Part shown: one piece after another, positions 46,601 to 58,100 of the stretch
Layout of the letters: every line of letters begins with the position of its first letter
Position numbering within the stretch: position 1 is the stretch's first letter
NCBI GenBank assembly: GCA_029948255.1
Contig: JALIZF010001939.1
Span: forward strand, 1,407,001 to 1,471,000
Source: Telmatactis stephensoni
Lineage: Eukaryota > Cnidaria > Anthozoa > Actiniaria > Isophelliidae
Direction: 5' to 3'
DNA length: 64,000 nt
Position numbers and translations under genes: made by a program
The notes under the pieces: model-generated
The model's input: only the letters and a program-made list of their open reading frames with translations
Databases searched by the model: none
Told to the model about the DNA's origin: nothing

Positions 46601-47888
46601 GGATGGCAATCAAGAATGATTGAAGTTCCTCTTTGCAATACTCCCATAAACTTGCTACGACCCATTGTCCAGTTTTTGACACGTTAAGGACACATTTGAT
46701 AGCAATCGCTGAGGTGAGCAAACAAAACAGTCGATAACGAATGTAATTTGTATGCGGGTATAAGCTTGAGCAACTTTGGGGTTTTTTGTTGTTGTTGTTG
46801 TTGTTGTTGTTTTTTTTTTTTTTTTGGGGGGGGGGGGGGGGTAGGCCGGTGCGTGGCTCGTGTGTACTGCACGTTTCCCTGAAAAAAGTGTTTTGGGGAC
46901 AAAATTGTGTCCCTGGGACTTTGGCCACAACATCTTTTGTCACATCTTGTGCACCATATAACCTGTCCTCCGGCCACAATATAAAAACCAGCAAATAAAG
47001 TGGGTCAACAAAAAAGAGGATAAAAAAACCTAGTTTGTAAGAGACTAGCAAGCCTCCTGAAACACGTCATCTGAGTCAAGGTTTTGTTCGGCTGTAACGC
47101 GGTAGGCTACATACGAGGGGACTCCTCCCTACTTCATGCCCCTTGCGATTTACACAGGCAACCCAATACGAATTACTAATTGTTCGTCAAGTGCACCATA
47201 CCTAGCCTTTGTACAGCCATTTCCCACCCCTCCCCCACTACGAGGCAAAAAAAGGGGAGGGAACGACAGGGTACACCATACCTGGAAATTCAGAAAAGAA
47301 GCTTTTTCTGTCTTCTTCAGTAATAGCGCTGGTACGACTCTTGTCGATCTGCTTTCTAAATTTTTGAACGGTATTTGGATCTTTGTTGTATTTCTGGAGT
47401 ATTCTCAGCAAAGCATCCTTTATTTGCTCCCAACAATTGTCAAACTCATCTTCAGATAATTCCACTTCATCGTTGTGGGCAAATGTTTCATTACGATGGT
47501 ATCTTATCCGTACTATGTCTGCTTCCAAAGTCAGATCTGTGTCCTGGGGAAGGTCATACCATCCTGTTGAAGGCTCTGTGAGATTGCAAATATTTCTTAA
47601 CAGTTTCATCAGTAAAGTCAAATCAAAGTCCTCCGACTTGCAACAAGACCCGGAACACAAAGGAAACAGTTTATTCCATTCGACTTGAGACAAAATTTTC
47701 TTCTTCTTGAGGTCATTCAAAATGCTTCCGTTGACATGCAAAGCTCTTGCAAGGTTTTGAGGAGAATGGATAGAATCGAACAATCCCCGAACTATTTTTG
47801 TTCCTGCTTTTACCAATAGTCGTGTTATTCTATAGAAGCGATCCGAACCGGATGATGCTTCTAAAGCTGCTGCTGCCGCTTCTGCCAT
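43657..47888 (-). CDS. Gene E: HEPN / TRADD-N / double IMPACT-N protein (673 aa)
   Basis: Four exons join in frame: 47282-47888 (HEPN, ATG 47888, motif RNETFAH at R132-H138), 46495-46708 and 45680-45837 (TRADD-N-like), 43657-44699 (two IMPACT-N domains). There is no separate linker exon; the start of the IMPACT exon (CTTTCAG|CACTTG) looks like the linker-exon acceptor joined to the IMPACT exon, as if a deletion fused them. The tail after IMPACT-2 differs from the other genes: a short frame change turns the Lys-rich end into a run ending TESTDKAIH. The first IMPACT domain is followed by a slightly shorter spacer (SEEREKIENYF). The HEPN sequence is the most divergent among the full genes, and it is probably the older copy at the edge of the array. 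It lies head to head with the TMEM60 homologue. Confidence 0.82.
45097..45168. mobile_element. Short palindromic MITE
   Basis: TCTCGTACCCAGAGCCTGCG is inverted at the other end around a short loop (TTGGTCAGCGACCGAG). It is in the last intron of gene E. Confidence 0.85.
45345..45655. mobile_element. Palindromic MITE, family 'TCTATTAGAGT' copy 2
   Basis: Shares GATTGGTCGAGAACCGTGTG and TCTGTGCATCTATTAGAGTA with the copy at 14640-14945. A further short copy of the CGCGCTCTGATTGGCTGG end is at 45880-45900. Confidence 0.85.
46789..46842. repeat. (GTT)n-T-G low-complexity tract
   Basis: GTT repeats, then T and G homopolymers; in gene E intron 1. ORFs across it are artefacts. Confidence 0.95.
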
Positions 47889-48025
47889 GTATAAACAAAA
47901 CTGCTCTCTTTTTGTACTACAGTTTTACACTCCTTTTCTAAGAATTTTTGAATGAAAGTTTTTCCCGGAAGTTGCAGCGATGAGGACTCGTTCCCATGCC
48001 CCTCGCTATTCCACATCAAAACAAA
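47889..48025. promoter_or_regulatory. Presumed bidirectional promoter between gene E and the TMEM60 homologue
   Basis: Only 137 bp separate the gene E ATG (47888, minus) from the likely TMEM60 ATG (48026, plus). The two genes start head to head, so they probably share control sequences. No TATA box is evident. This is inferred from spacing alone. Confidence 0.5.
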
Positions 48026-48421
48026 ATGGCGACCGTTCATCGAGTTCTGTTACTTTGGTGTGTTTTCCTTCTCTTTTTGATATTTCTCGTAATTCGACTT
48101 GACCGCGAAACTAATTGGTTTTGGTTCATCGTCTTTATCCCATTCTACATATTTGACTTTGTGTTATTATGCTACATTACTGTTCGTTGCATTCAGCATT
48201 TACGACGTGGATTCGACCATAGTGATTTCTCCTTGAAGAGAAAGCTCTGGTTTTTCTTTCTCGTCGCTTCCAAAATGACATTTCTGTTCGTTCTGGGTGC
48301 AAAGCTAGAGGGCATGATAACTGCTTCATATTACTACGTGTTTGTGCCGTTATGGGTCTTTCTTGTTGGCTTGGCTTGCGACGTAACGTCTTGGGTTTGG
48401 GTGACTGCTCGAATGAGATGA
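48026..48421 (+). CDS. TMEM60: TMEM60-like four-pass membrane protein
   Basis: Single exon, 131 aa from the ATG at 48026 (an upstream in-frame ATG at 47996 would add 10 residues). Four hydrophobic segments are visible (starting near VLLLWCVFLLF, WFWFIVFIPFY, WFFFLVASKMTF, YYYVFVPLWVFL). The length, the order 'RVLL.W', 'FIPF.IFD', 'GFD' and 'AKLE' followed by a 'YVF.PLW' segment agree with animal TMEM60. The TMEM60 function is unknown; it is a small integral membrane protein. The gene is intronless here. Confidence 0.85.
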   Translation: MATVHRVLLLWCVFLLFLIFLVIRLDRETNWFWFIVFIPFYIFDFVLLCYITVRCIQHLRRGFDHSDFSLKRKLWFFFLVASKMTFLFVLGAKLEGMITASYYYVFVPLWVFLVGLACDVTSWVWVTARMR

Positions 48422-50365
48422 CATCTGGCTTGTTTGAAGACTCGTAGAGAAAACTGCCATTCTTCGTAAAATGACTGATGAATTGATACCAAGGAAGAGT
48501 CACAGTTGCTCTGGTGTAGCAGAAAGCCATACAAGAAAGGTGTGACTTGAAGTTATAAACAACTTGTCTCTCGAACTTGATGTACTCAAGGAAATATATA
48601 AATGCCAATTCTAAACAAGAACCGTTCCACGCAACAAAAAAGCATACTTACGGTACGGTTGCTCTGGTAAAAGCCATACAGAAATGTGTGATTTGAAGTT
48701 ATAAACAACTTGTTCGGTCAGAATTACTTGCATAATTCGGATTGAAGTATAGCATATTTGAGCCCTTGGTTAATCTTGTATCAGTGGCCTGAGGGGATAA
48801 ATACAGGAAACTGAGAAAAGGGATGCATTGGGAAGAACCCATATTATTATTACTAAAGAGCTTACACAGGAAGGGGTAGACAGCAAAGGGGATCATACGG
48901 CCCGCCTTGTGGTGCCTGGTGAGGCACATCTGGCACTCAAACATTAGAATGTCTTTTCATTTTTACAACAAATACAAAATAATTCACCCGTGCTTTAAAA
49001 TGGCAGGACCAGATGTAAAAAGCAGGTCACATGATCCATCTCTTTCTCCCATCTGACATTTCAGTTTGCATGACATGAAGCTTAAGCTCTCTAATATGTA
49101 TCTCCATTTAGGCCCAAAAATCTCAATGTTTGTACAATGCATCTGGAAGTATTGGTGTCATTTTTGGTTTGTTTTTGGAAAGGGGCATCAAATTGAAGTG
49201 CAAGAAAAAATTGTGGCCCTCTTCATCTCAAGGGAGCATATTGGACTGTGTCTTGTTTCTTTGTTATGCATTGTTTTTGCAAATTTCCATTTGTCTCATA
49301 TTTAGCTAATTGACATCATAGATCTAGAGGGTCAAAAGCCTAAGTTTGTTAAAAATCCAAATTTTTAACAATCTAAGTTGATCTGTGCAAAATGAGACCC
49401 ATTCTGGCATGCTCTCTTGTTCATCTTTGCAAGGTCTGTAAATAACAAATGATTCTACAATAAGATGCAAAAAAGGCTATCAGGGACCATCACAAAACAA
49501 CATTGAATGGTTAGTGTGGTAAAATATCCTTTTTTTGACACAACAAGCAATGTTTTATTGAAGATTACAAAGCAGGCATATCTTGCTGGAATTTTGTGAG
49601 TTGTGGCAATTTGGGATTCGTGTGTGAAATAAATATAAACAAATAATCTTTTCACAGCATCATACCCACATAGTGGTTCAATCTTCATCTGTTGTCACTC
49701 ACACTCACTACCTCTACATTAAAATAATGTTCTACATACAACAATCAACTCAGATGTTGATTTTTGCTGAGGAAGAGGGAAAAAACAGAGTATCTGGAGA
49801 AATAAACCTTGTGAATCAAACAAACTTGGCTTGCATATGATCAATAGTTTGTAAAAGTATCATGGAAGATGTACTGAAAAATGTACTATAAAAAATACTG
49901 GATTGTAAAAATATCAAAATGAATAAACCAACTAATTCATCTACATATATCTGTCAACAAGAACTATATAGAATATGTACAGTTATCACACTACAAACAT
50001 TAAATTAAAAACATTAAAAAAAATTAAGATAAAATAGTCCACTTATCAATGATTGAACATATTTACAAGAGAAAGAATGTAGAAACGAGGCATTCTACCT
50101 TATCACTACCCTAGGAATAAATGAACTGTTTTCAAAGGAATTCAAATGTAGGTGACATCACCTAAAATAGTAAATACCTTATCAAATTTAGTTAATGTCA
50201 ACCACTCAACAGTGAGACTAAAAGCACTCTATTATTATTTTAATATTTGCTATTTTACTATTAATTTTATTTCCCACCCCCCTCCCATCCTTTTTTGATA
50301 CGGTTGGGGTTCCTGTGTTAAAATGGTATTCCTGTGTTACTACCAAATCTTCGCAGATTTCCAAG
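48422..50365. other. Intergenic; degenerate MITE, no gene seen
   Basis: Probable 3' UTR of the TMEM60 homologue and spacer. Two similar segments (CTGGTGTAGCAGAAAGCCATA / CTCTGGTAAAAGCCATA with TTGAAGTTATAAACAACTTG) at about 48510-48570 and 48660-48720 form a diverged direct repeat. 48955-49100 resembles one end of the element at 62939-63170. No coding gene is supported. Confidence 0.55.
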
Positions 50366-53300
50366 ATGGAGGTCGAAAGTGGTGGAGACTTTGAAGGTTG
50401 GCTTTGTGTTAGACTGAAGGAAATAGGTCTAGATGAAGAAGTATTTGGTAGCTATGTGACTGGTGTTCTTGACGAAGAGGACACAAGTGACGAAGATCGC
50501 CAAGATGCTTTATTTGGGATTCTTGATGGGATGACAGTAAGTGATGGCTGATTTCACTCAAACTAGTTGCGTGAGCTATATAAGCTTCTCGGCTCAATAT
50601 TCAACGGCTTTTTCTACAGAAGAACAATGTAAGGTCTTTTTATCTCGTTTTTATTTTACATTTTACTCAGACAGAGAATTGAACGTATTTTTTTACAAAA
50701 AATAACAACAATTGAAATAAATTTATAGCCAACACGTGGGTGAATTTAGTTAATATTCACATAATTGTACATGTTTACTTTAAATCAACGTGGCCTTGAA
50801 GTCTTTATGCATTGCCTTCATAATGTATAAGTTTATGATTGCTTATTAATAAAATCGTCTCGTTAATCAAATGTCACTTAAAACGCCCTATGAAATTAAT
50901 TACCAAATTAATGGTGTCATTTCTTTTTGATGCACTATTGAATGTTTGAACAAACATCACAAAATGCGTATATATTGTGAGAGATGATGAATCACATCAT
51001 TTGAAGAGTCATCGAATGGTCCCCTCCAAATGCCAGAATTTTGTAAAATTTAATCTCAAAATTAAAATTAAATTTTAAATTAATTAAAATTTTGCTCTCA
51101 TAGGAGTCACCAGCAGAGGATGTCTCTGCTGAAATCTTGCGAAGATGGAAATTATCAAGAGCTGACCTCTTGAAAAAAAGACAGGAATCCAAAGGTATTT
51201 ATAATACTAGGAGAGCATAATTTGGACTTAAGGTATCAGGGTACCCCAAAGTTTCTCAAAAGGGTCGATGTTTACTTTTTTACATTTTCTGATAGAATAC
51301 ACAATAAGCTATGATTTAGTGAAAAAATTATTTCACTAGCGATTATTAATAGCGAGTTATAAACGAAAAACTTTTTTCCAGCTTAATCCCTGGCAATTAT
51401 CTGTTGACATCACTTGTCAATTGACCTGTCATCAAGAGAGCTTGTTGGTGAAGAATATATTTGTCTAAACTATCGAAACCTTTGTAAAAAGATTATTCAA
51501 CAAGAGCCAAAGTTCTATGGGATCAAATTGCCTTGACTTCCCGCCATTTGTGTGGGAAACGTAACAAGATTTTGGTTGCCCTTTACTTCAGCTGTCATCG
51601 GGCAAGATTATTATGTGTTATAATCCCCTTGTATCAACAAACCCGCTTCTTTGCTCAAAAACACATTTATGCGTTTTTCTCGGAAGTGAATTTACGTTCA
51701 ATTAGCCGTGTATTTTGAGTTCCCGGTCAAAGGGATTTTAATGGATTCATCTGAAATTTGGCAGAGGCCGTCTTCGATAGTTGTTCTTTAAAAGTGTGTC
51801 TCCGATTTTCGATTTTTTGCTCCATTCCAAAGTTATCGTCTGTTTTGTATTGGATACAGCTATTTTGGTGGTGTTGTAACTTTAGGAACGTATAACAGAA
51901 CAACGGGGCAACTAATCAAAAATCTGAGACACACTTTTGACAAGTGATATCTCATGATCTCAGAAAGATAGTAAACATTGTTTTTGGATCAATATTGATT
52001 GACCGGGAACTCCGCGAAGACACCACGGTTGAAATTTGAATAATTCGCTCTAACCTAAAAGGAAAAAATAATTTTACGATAAAAATAATAGAAATAGTTT
52101 CTACATTTATTCAGCTTTCTAAAATGTATACTTTAATGGGGGTTAGACTAAAAGTTTTGGCGCAATATAGAGTTGAACGCACACCGGTCGCTAGGGGTAC
52201 CCTGATACCTTAACTAACTTGTATAAAGTTTTTGACTTTATTTTATTTCTATATCAACAGAACAAGAAGCTCTTGAAAAACAAAATAAACTTGCACAAAT
52301 AATGGAAAAACAGGCTTCCACACTGTCTACAGCCAAACCCACAAAAACAGTAGATGAAGAGTTGAAGAAAAAGCTTCTACACGAATATGGACACCAATCT
52401 GAAGATGAAGATATATATCCTTTGAATTTATGTTCTACGAAGAGCTTCATTCAATAGCAGATTTTCAGAGTGTCAAACTTTTGAATTTTTAGGTTTTTCA
52501 AATGTTTGTAGTTTGTGTTGGATTGCTGAGTTTCAACTATTCCCTTTAAAATCAAATCATAAAAGAGTGGCAGACATATGTATTGGTTGAGTAATCAAGA
52601 AACAGTGTCTCTAGCCCAGGGGGGGGGGGGGGAACTTCATTGTAAAAGGATCAGGTATGCTCGTCGTATCTCTTAGGGGTAAAAATCAGCGATTTGGTAT
52701 CTTAGTATTAGGGTGTTAAAATTGAAGTTTAGAGTTTTAGCAATTCCTGGTCTCACTTAGGATATCAAAGAGCCCATCACTTATTATCATCACTTATTAT
52801 GCCATTTTGGTATTAAACATTGGATTTCACTGATTTATTGGAGTTCACTGAGCCATGTTTGCTTTGAAAATGTTCCAATATTTGTTACCGACTTGTTAAC
52901 TTGCAAATGAACTACAGAATCTGTGTGGGAATAATTTTGTGAAAACTACTACTACTACTACTGTAACTACTAATTTTTTTTTCCGGGCTCATCAATCATG
53001 ACTGTGTTAGTTATTTCATTGATTCTTTTGTACAAGCCATAGTGATGAGGATGATGAAGAATTTGTTGTGGAACGAATTCCTCCAAGACTCACAGGGAAT
53101 GAAGCTGGTTTGTAGAAATGGTTATATATTTATTACTCATCATCATCATCATCAACATCCTTATTATTATCATTGTCATCATCACATAGTAACATCAACA
53201 GACTTCAATGAAAATTTCATTGAAAGTACGACAATGCAAGTGAGGCTTAGTTCTTCTTCTTCTTCTTCTCTTTCTTCTTCTTCTTCTTCTTCTCTTTCTT

Positions 53301-54506
53301 CTTCTTCTTCTTCTTCTTCTTCTTCTTCTTCTTCTTCTTCTCTTTCTTCTTCTTCTTCTTCTCTTTCTTCTTCTTCTTCTTCTCTTTCTTCTTCTTCTTC
53401 TTCTCTTTCTTCTTTTTCTTCTTCTTCCTCTTCTCCCAAATTGCCCCACCTCTTTCTATAAAGAAAATACTTAGTACACTCAGTGTCCCAAAAGAGAGAA
53501 CTGAGTTCAAATCACAGTAACCTCACACACACACTTGTTTCAAACTTCTTTCCATTCTGTGTAGCGTTAGTTAGCATTAAATGCCTTAGAAATGAGTACT
53601 GATGGAGAGGGGAGGGGGTAAAATGAGCACACTGTTGGCCTCAAGTTTATTAGGCAAATGATGACTATTGTGAGCTACCAGCAACGTAAAATAAAGTCCT
53701 TTACCTTCTCCTTTTTTGGAATGAACTCCTCTAAAACTTGCATTAAGTGAAGAGGACTATATATTTGAAAATATGAACATACAGTCAAACTCTTACTAGT
53801 CGGCACCACCTGTAAGCAGACACCTCCCATAAGTCACAGTAACCCTTGGTCCCTTCTTCTAACAAACTCTATATTTTTGACCTCCCATAAGTGGACACCT
53901 CCCATAAGTGGACAGCAACCCTTGCTCCCTTCTTCTAACAAACTCTACATTTTTAACCTCCCATAAGCATACATCTCCCATAAGTGGACAGCAACCCTTG
54001 GTCCCTTCTCCTGACAAACTCTACATTTTCAACCTCCCATAAGTTGACGCCTCTTATAAGCGAACATCAATTCCTGGTCCCAAGTGAGTTCTCTTGCTGT
54101 CCACTCATTTTGTCTTTATAAAAGGTTCAGGTGTACATTTAGGGTTAGTTGTCATCATCATCATCATCACCACCATCATCATCATCATCATCACCACCAT
54201 CATCATCATCATCATAGACTTCCAATACCATCATGAATTGGCATGGCTATAAGTTATCATCCTTTTATTTCATTATTAATTATCTCAAGTGTTAAATGTT
54301 AGTTATTATTATTTTTAGACCTGTTCAAAAATACCAATACCCAATCAGTCTTAGACAGAGAAAAAGAGAAACGTGACAAAGCAAAAACTGAAGGCGAGCA
54401 AAAGAAACAACAAATTAAAGATGCCAAAGAGAAGCAGAAGCAAAAAGCTGATGAACGAAAAGAAAAGGAGAAGAAAAGGACACAGAAAGGAGAACGACGA
54501 AGATGA
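50366..54506 (+). CDS. CCDC43: CCDC43 homologue (225 aa)
   Basis: Five exons join in frame: 50366-50536, 51104-51194, 52261-52414, 53034-53107 and 54319-54506. The N-terminal part (FEGWLCVRLKEIGLDEEVFGSY) and the C-terminal Lys/Arg/Glu coiled coil ending EKEKKRTQKGERRR match animal CCDC43; human CCDC43 has about the same length (224 aa). The function is unclear. The third intron has the minor-spliceosome signature: donor ATATCCTTT at 52415, branch-like TTCATTGAT near 53015-53023 and acceptor AC ending at 53033. Only this choice keeps the phase. Intron 2 contains a 978-bp TTAA-flanked element; intron 4 has simple and tandem repeats. Confidence 0.9.
51232..52209. mobile_element. 978-bp TIR element flanked by TTAA in CCDC43 intron 2
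   Basis: Inverted ends GGTATCAGGGTACCCC / GGGGTACCCTGATACC with TTAA at 51228-51231 and 52210-52213. TTAA suggests piggyBac-type mobilisation. No transposase frame is seen. Confidence 0.88.
53255..53425. repeat. (CTT)n microsatellite in CCDC43 intron 4
   Basis: Pyrimidine-only strand, CTT repeated with CTCTTT interruptions; poly-Ser/poly-Glu/poly-Lys ORFs over it are artefacts. A short (CAT)n run is at 53138-53160 and another at 54148-54215. Confidence 0.97.
53813..54070. repeat. ~76-bp tandem repeat (~3 units) in CCDC43 intron 4
   Basis: Units contain CCTCCCATAAGTGGACA and CCCTTGGTCCCTTCTTCTAA; they repeat at about 53843, 53919 and 53996. Confidence 0.88.
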
Positions 54507-55107
54507 ACACACACAAAAATTGGCAAAACTTTTTACTTATTTGCAATTCAAGGAAATTGTGCAAAAATTAATGTCAGAGAAATTAGTTATAAGAATGAAT
54601 ATGAGTGAATTAAGTTATGGACAAACAAAAAACTGTACCAGTAGATTAATGTTAATTTTCTAAGTTCAGTAACTTTTACACAATCCATCACTCTACAAAT
54701 GAAAACATTTAGCTTGATGTGGACACAAGAGCAAAGAAGCAGATCATTCTTAAAACAGAGAACTTAGCTGAATATTAAATGACAAGGAATTATTTTGTTA
54801 CTGAAAGAAACAATAAAATGATAAATTGAAACAATATTGATTTACATGTATTTTAATTTGTAGAGCAGCTACATTTTCAACTTGAAAGGTTTATTTGTAT
54901 ATTTATTATTCTAAATTTTAACTGTCCATTTTTTTCTTTTAAAATATTGAAATATTGTAAAATAATAGTGATCGATATTTAATTTTTTTATTGGTTTGCG
55001 TTTACTTCCGGTTGAAACGGAAGAACTTTACTTCCGGCATGGAAACGAGGCTAGGATTGTGAAGACGCCGCGTTTGCTTCAGTCAGTTCCTTTTCAACCT
55101 TCCAAAG

Positions 55108-58100
55108 ATGGCGGCGGTCACAGACAATTTTGGATATTTTCTACATCCTCTACGCGTCTTTAAATCTTATTTATTTATAGTTATAGTTACATTATTATCT
55201 GACTGTGCTTATGGAAATACGCAAGGTAAGAAGGAACTTTTTTTCTTGTAGAAATTGAGATTCTCGAAGCCATATCTCCCATGTCGCCTTCCACGTTAGA
55301 GCATTTACTAAACTTCTTTTTCCTTTGACAGATTTCAAGTATGTCACTTGTGGAAGCGTTGTTAAGCTCTTGAATATTCAACACAATGTTCGACTACATT
55401 CGCACGAAGTTAAATATGGATCGGGCAGTGGGCAACAGGTAAAATGCGTTGTTTCCAAACTTTCATCAAAAAATATTCTGTCGTTACTATAAACCCCGAG
55501 CGTTCTTTATTTGGTAAAAGCTTTCTTGGTATTAAAATCTCTGGAGCATTTATTTGAGTTGTCGTTTTACTTCCTTGTGTTCGTTTTCGAGAATCTCTAG
55601 CTTGCCATTAAGAGTTTTTCATTAAGAACTTATCAGTTATGTTTATAGTTAGCCAATTTGAAGAATACGTTAGTATCTTAAATGTTATGTTATTGAGCAA
55701 TTGCCAAATAGAATAATTTGCCAAAACAAAACCCTTTTTTTCAATATAGATATTTTATTATTTATGTATTTAGTTTTTGAATATTTCAGCTTATAACTGT
55801 CAGAATACTTGGAGATTTGAGCGCTAGAAGAAAATTTGGATTAATACTAAAATATGCAAATGATTTCTCGTGGAAGCGTGTGATTTGCTGATAGTTGAAT
55901 GAATGGAATCCCAGCTGAGTCCCATTAAACTTAAGGATTTTGCTTAGCTTTTAGTGGTAATTGCATTGTAATTTTTTAGATGAATTGCAAGACAACAAAA
56001 GTTGACTTGTTATACATAACAGTAATTTTTAAGGAATCAATGAATAAAATACTTTATTGGTCTAAGGAAAAATGTAAAAAAAGTGCTAAGAGAAAAGGGA
56101 GCCTAATGGTCCAGTGAAAATTGTCTTGATAACTTTTCTTTTGTGTCAAAATTTGAAATCTGTCAAGTGGCGTGAAAACCATATTCTGGAGGGAATTTAT
56201 CTCTGTGATTCTCACGTTATTCTCCTATAAAGTTTAAGTTCCCTTTTGCTTAGTGTTAGCCAGGATCAGGAATAATGTATCCTTTAGAACTTTAGGCCTT
56301 AGTGACGCAAATGAATAAAGTAATTATTACTTTAGAATTCCACCGGCTTTTACTCAAATTTATTAAAAGCTTACACTGCAAGAACAAGGGCAGATCCAGG
56401 ATTTGATTGATCAATCTTATTTTGACACTTACAGTAATTATCCCTTCATTTCATAACTGCTATTATAAAACTTTGTTTTGTGGACAAATACTGTACACTC
56501 CAAAAGTAATTTAAAAATTATTTATGAAGAAACAAATGATCGAATGTCTCATGTTCACAAAAATTTGGCAAAACATTTAAAATTGGGCTCCTAAAGTGCT
56601 TTCTGTCAGTCCTTATCTAACTGTAAGTTAAGAATTAAGATGGGTAAAACTGACCTAAAAGCTGTAAACGTTTTTAAAAAATTTCTCTACACTGTAAGTT
56701 AATTAATAGATATTTTCTTTGTGTCAACAGTCAATTACAGGCGTAGATACCCCAGACGATGGTAATAGTTACTGGGTTATCAAAGGAAGAGTAGAAGCAC
56801 CTTGCAAAAGAGGGTAAGTAAATTGGAAGAGATAATTGATATAAATGGTTTTGGAATACTGCTTAAAAAATTGTATCCTTGGAAACCCAGGCAAATTATT
56901 ATGGTACTTGTTTTTTACTCACAGAAAAATATCCACCTGGGAAAAAAGTCTATAATTTAAAACTATTTTCTCATTAAAAATTTAACATGGCTTTTTCATG
57001 TCAAGAGGAGATTTTTTCAATATCGAGTGATAATGGCTAAAAGTACCAAAAACTAGCTCCTTTTGCAAGTTATATGATAAAATGCTTGCTGACTGAGTTA
57101 GGTTGGGCCGGATGGGAAAATATATCATGGCTCTTGGTCATTTGTACAGACCTCACTGTGCTTGGTCCGTACGGCATAAACTCGAGCCAATTATATTCCT
57201 GTCTGGCCCTCCCACTCAGTCGATAAATACATAGTACCATGTAATGTCTTGGTTGTAATAAATGATTTTTTTTTTTGATTATTAATGATTTTATACTTCG
57301 TTTTTTCTTTAGGACCCCAATAAAATGTGGAGCTACCATTAGAATACAACACTTAGCAACCAAACGCAACCTACACAGCCATCATTTCCAGTCACCTATT
57401 TCACATAACCAAGAAGTTAGTGCATTTGGTGAAGATGGTGTTGGAGATAGCTTAGATGAATGGTCTGTTGTGTGTTCAACAAAGCAATGGGAAAGAAAAG
57501 ACACTGTGAGATTTAAGCATAAGGAAACTAAAGTGTAAGTTGGGTGAAGAAAATTCATTCTTAATGTTCCACAATGGCTGATAAACCCATAATCTGTACT
57601 TATTGAATGAGTGGGAGGGCCGAAATGGAAAATATTTGGCTTGAGATCAAATGACCAAGAGCCTAATATTTTCCCATCTACTGCAACGTAACTTAATCAA
57701 TAAAAATAATTGTACTGGTGATAATTAAAAAAGGCCCTGTAAAAAAAATCCATCTTGTACCTGAGTACCCTCTCCACTTCGTGTTTCAATAAGATTGGGT
57801 CACTGGTGAGGTGAAAAGTGCTGACCATTGTGGAGAGTTGGCCACTGTACTGAAATGGCTGTGGTGGAATTGTTCATCCATACAGATTTTGTATGACTGT
57901 GAAAACAGCACCACATGGTCACAGCACAGTTAAGGCAGGAATGTTTAACCATTGTTTAGACAGCATGGCGCTGACACAGTTACAGTACAGTGCAGTCTGT
58001 TTTACACTCATACGAAATCTGCTCTAAAGAGTGATGTGAACATTGTTACTGATTGTTTTATTACAGGTATCTTCATGTTACTGGAGATCAGTTTGGAAGA

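Noticed and set aside
46491..47051. 186-aa ORF as a TRADD-N protein with its own N-terminus
   Set aside because: Only 46495-46708 is homologous exon; the rest is intron with a GTT/T/G tract. The apparent start is not an ATG at an exon border.
47996..48025. Upstream in-frame ATG of the TMEM60 homologue as the real start
   Set aside because: Family members begin close to the RVLL motif, so the ATG at 48026 fits better; the upstream one cannot be excluded.
53042..53461. Poly-Ser ORF and antisense poly-Glu/Lys/Arg ORFs
   Set aside because: Arise from the (CTT)n microsatellite in a CCDC43 intron; only 53034-53107 is exon.
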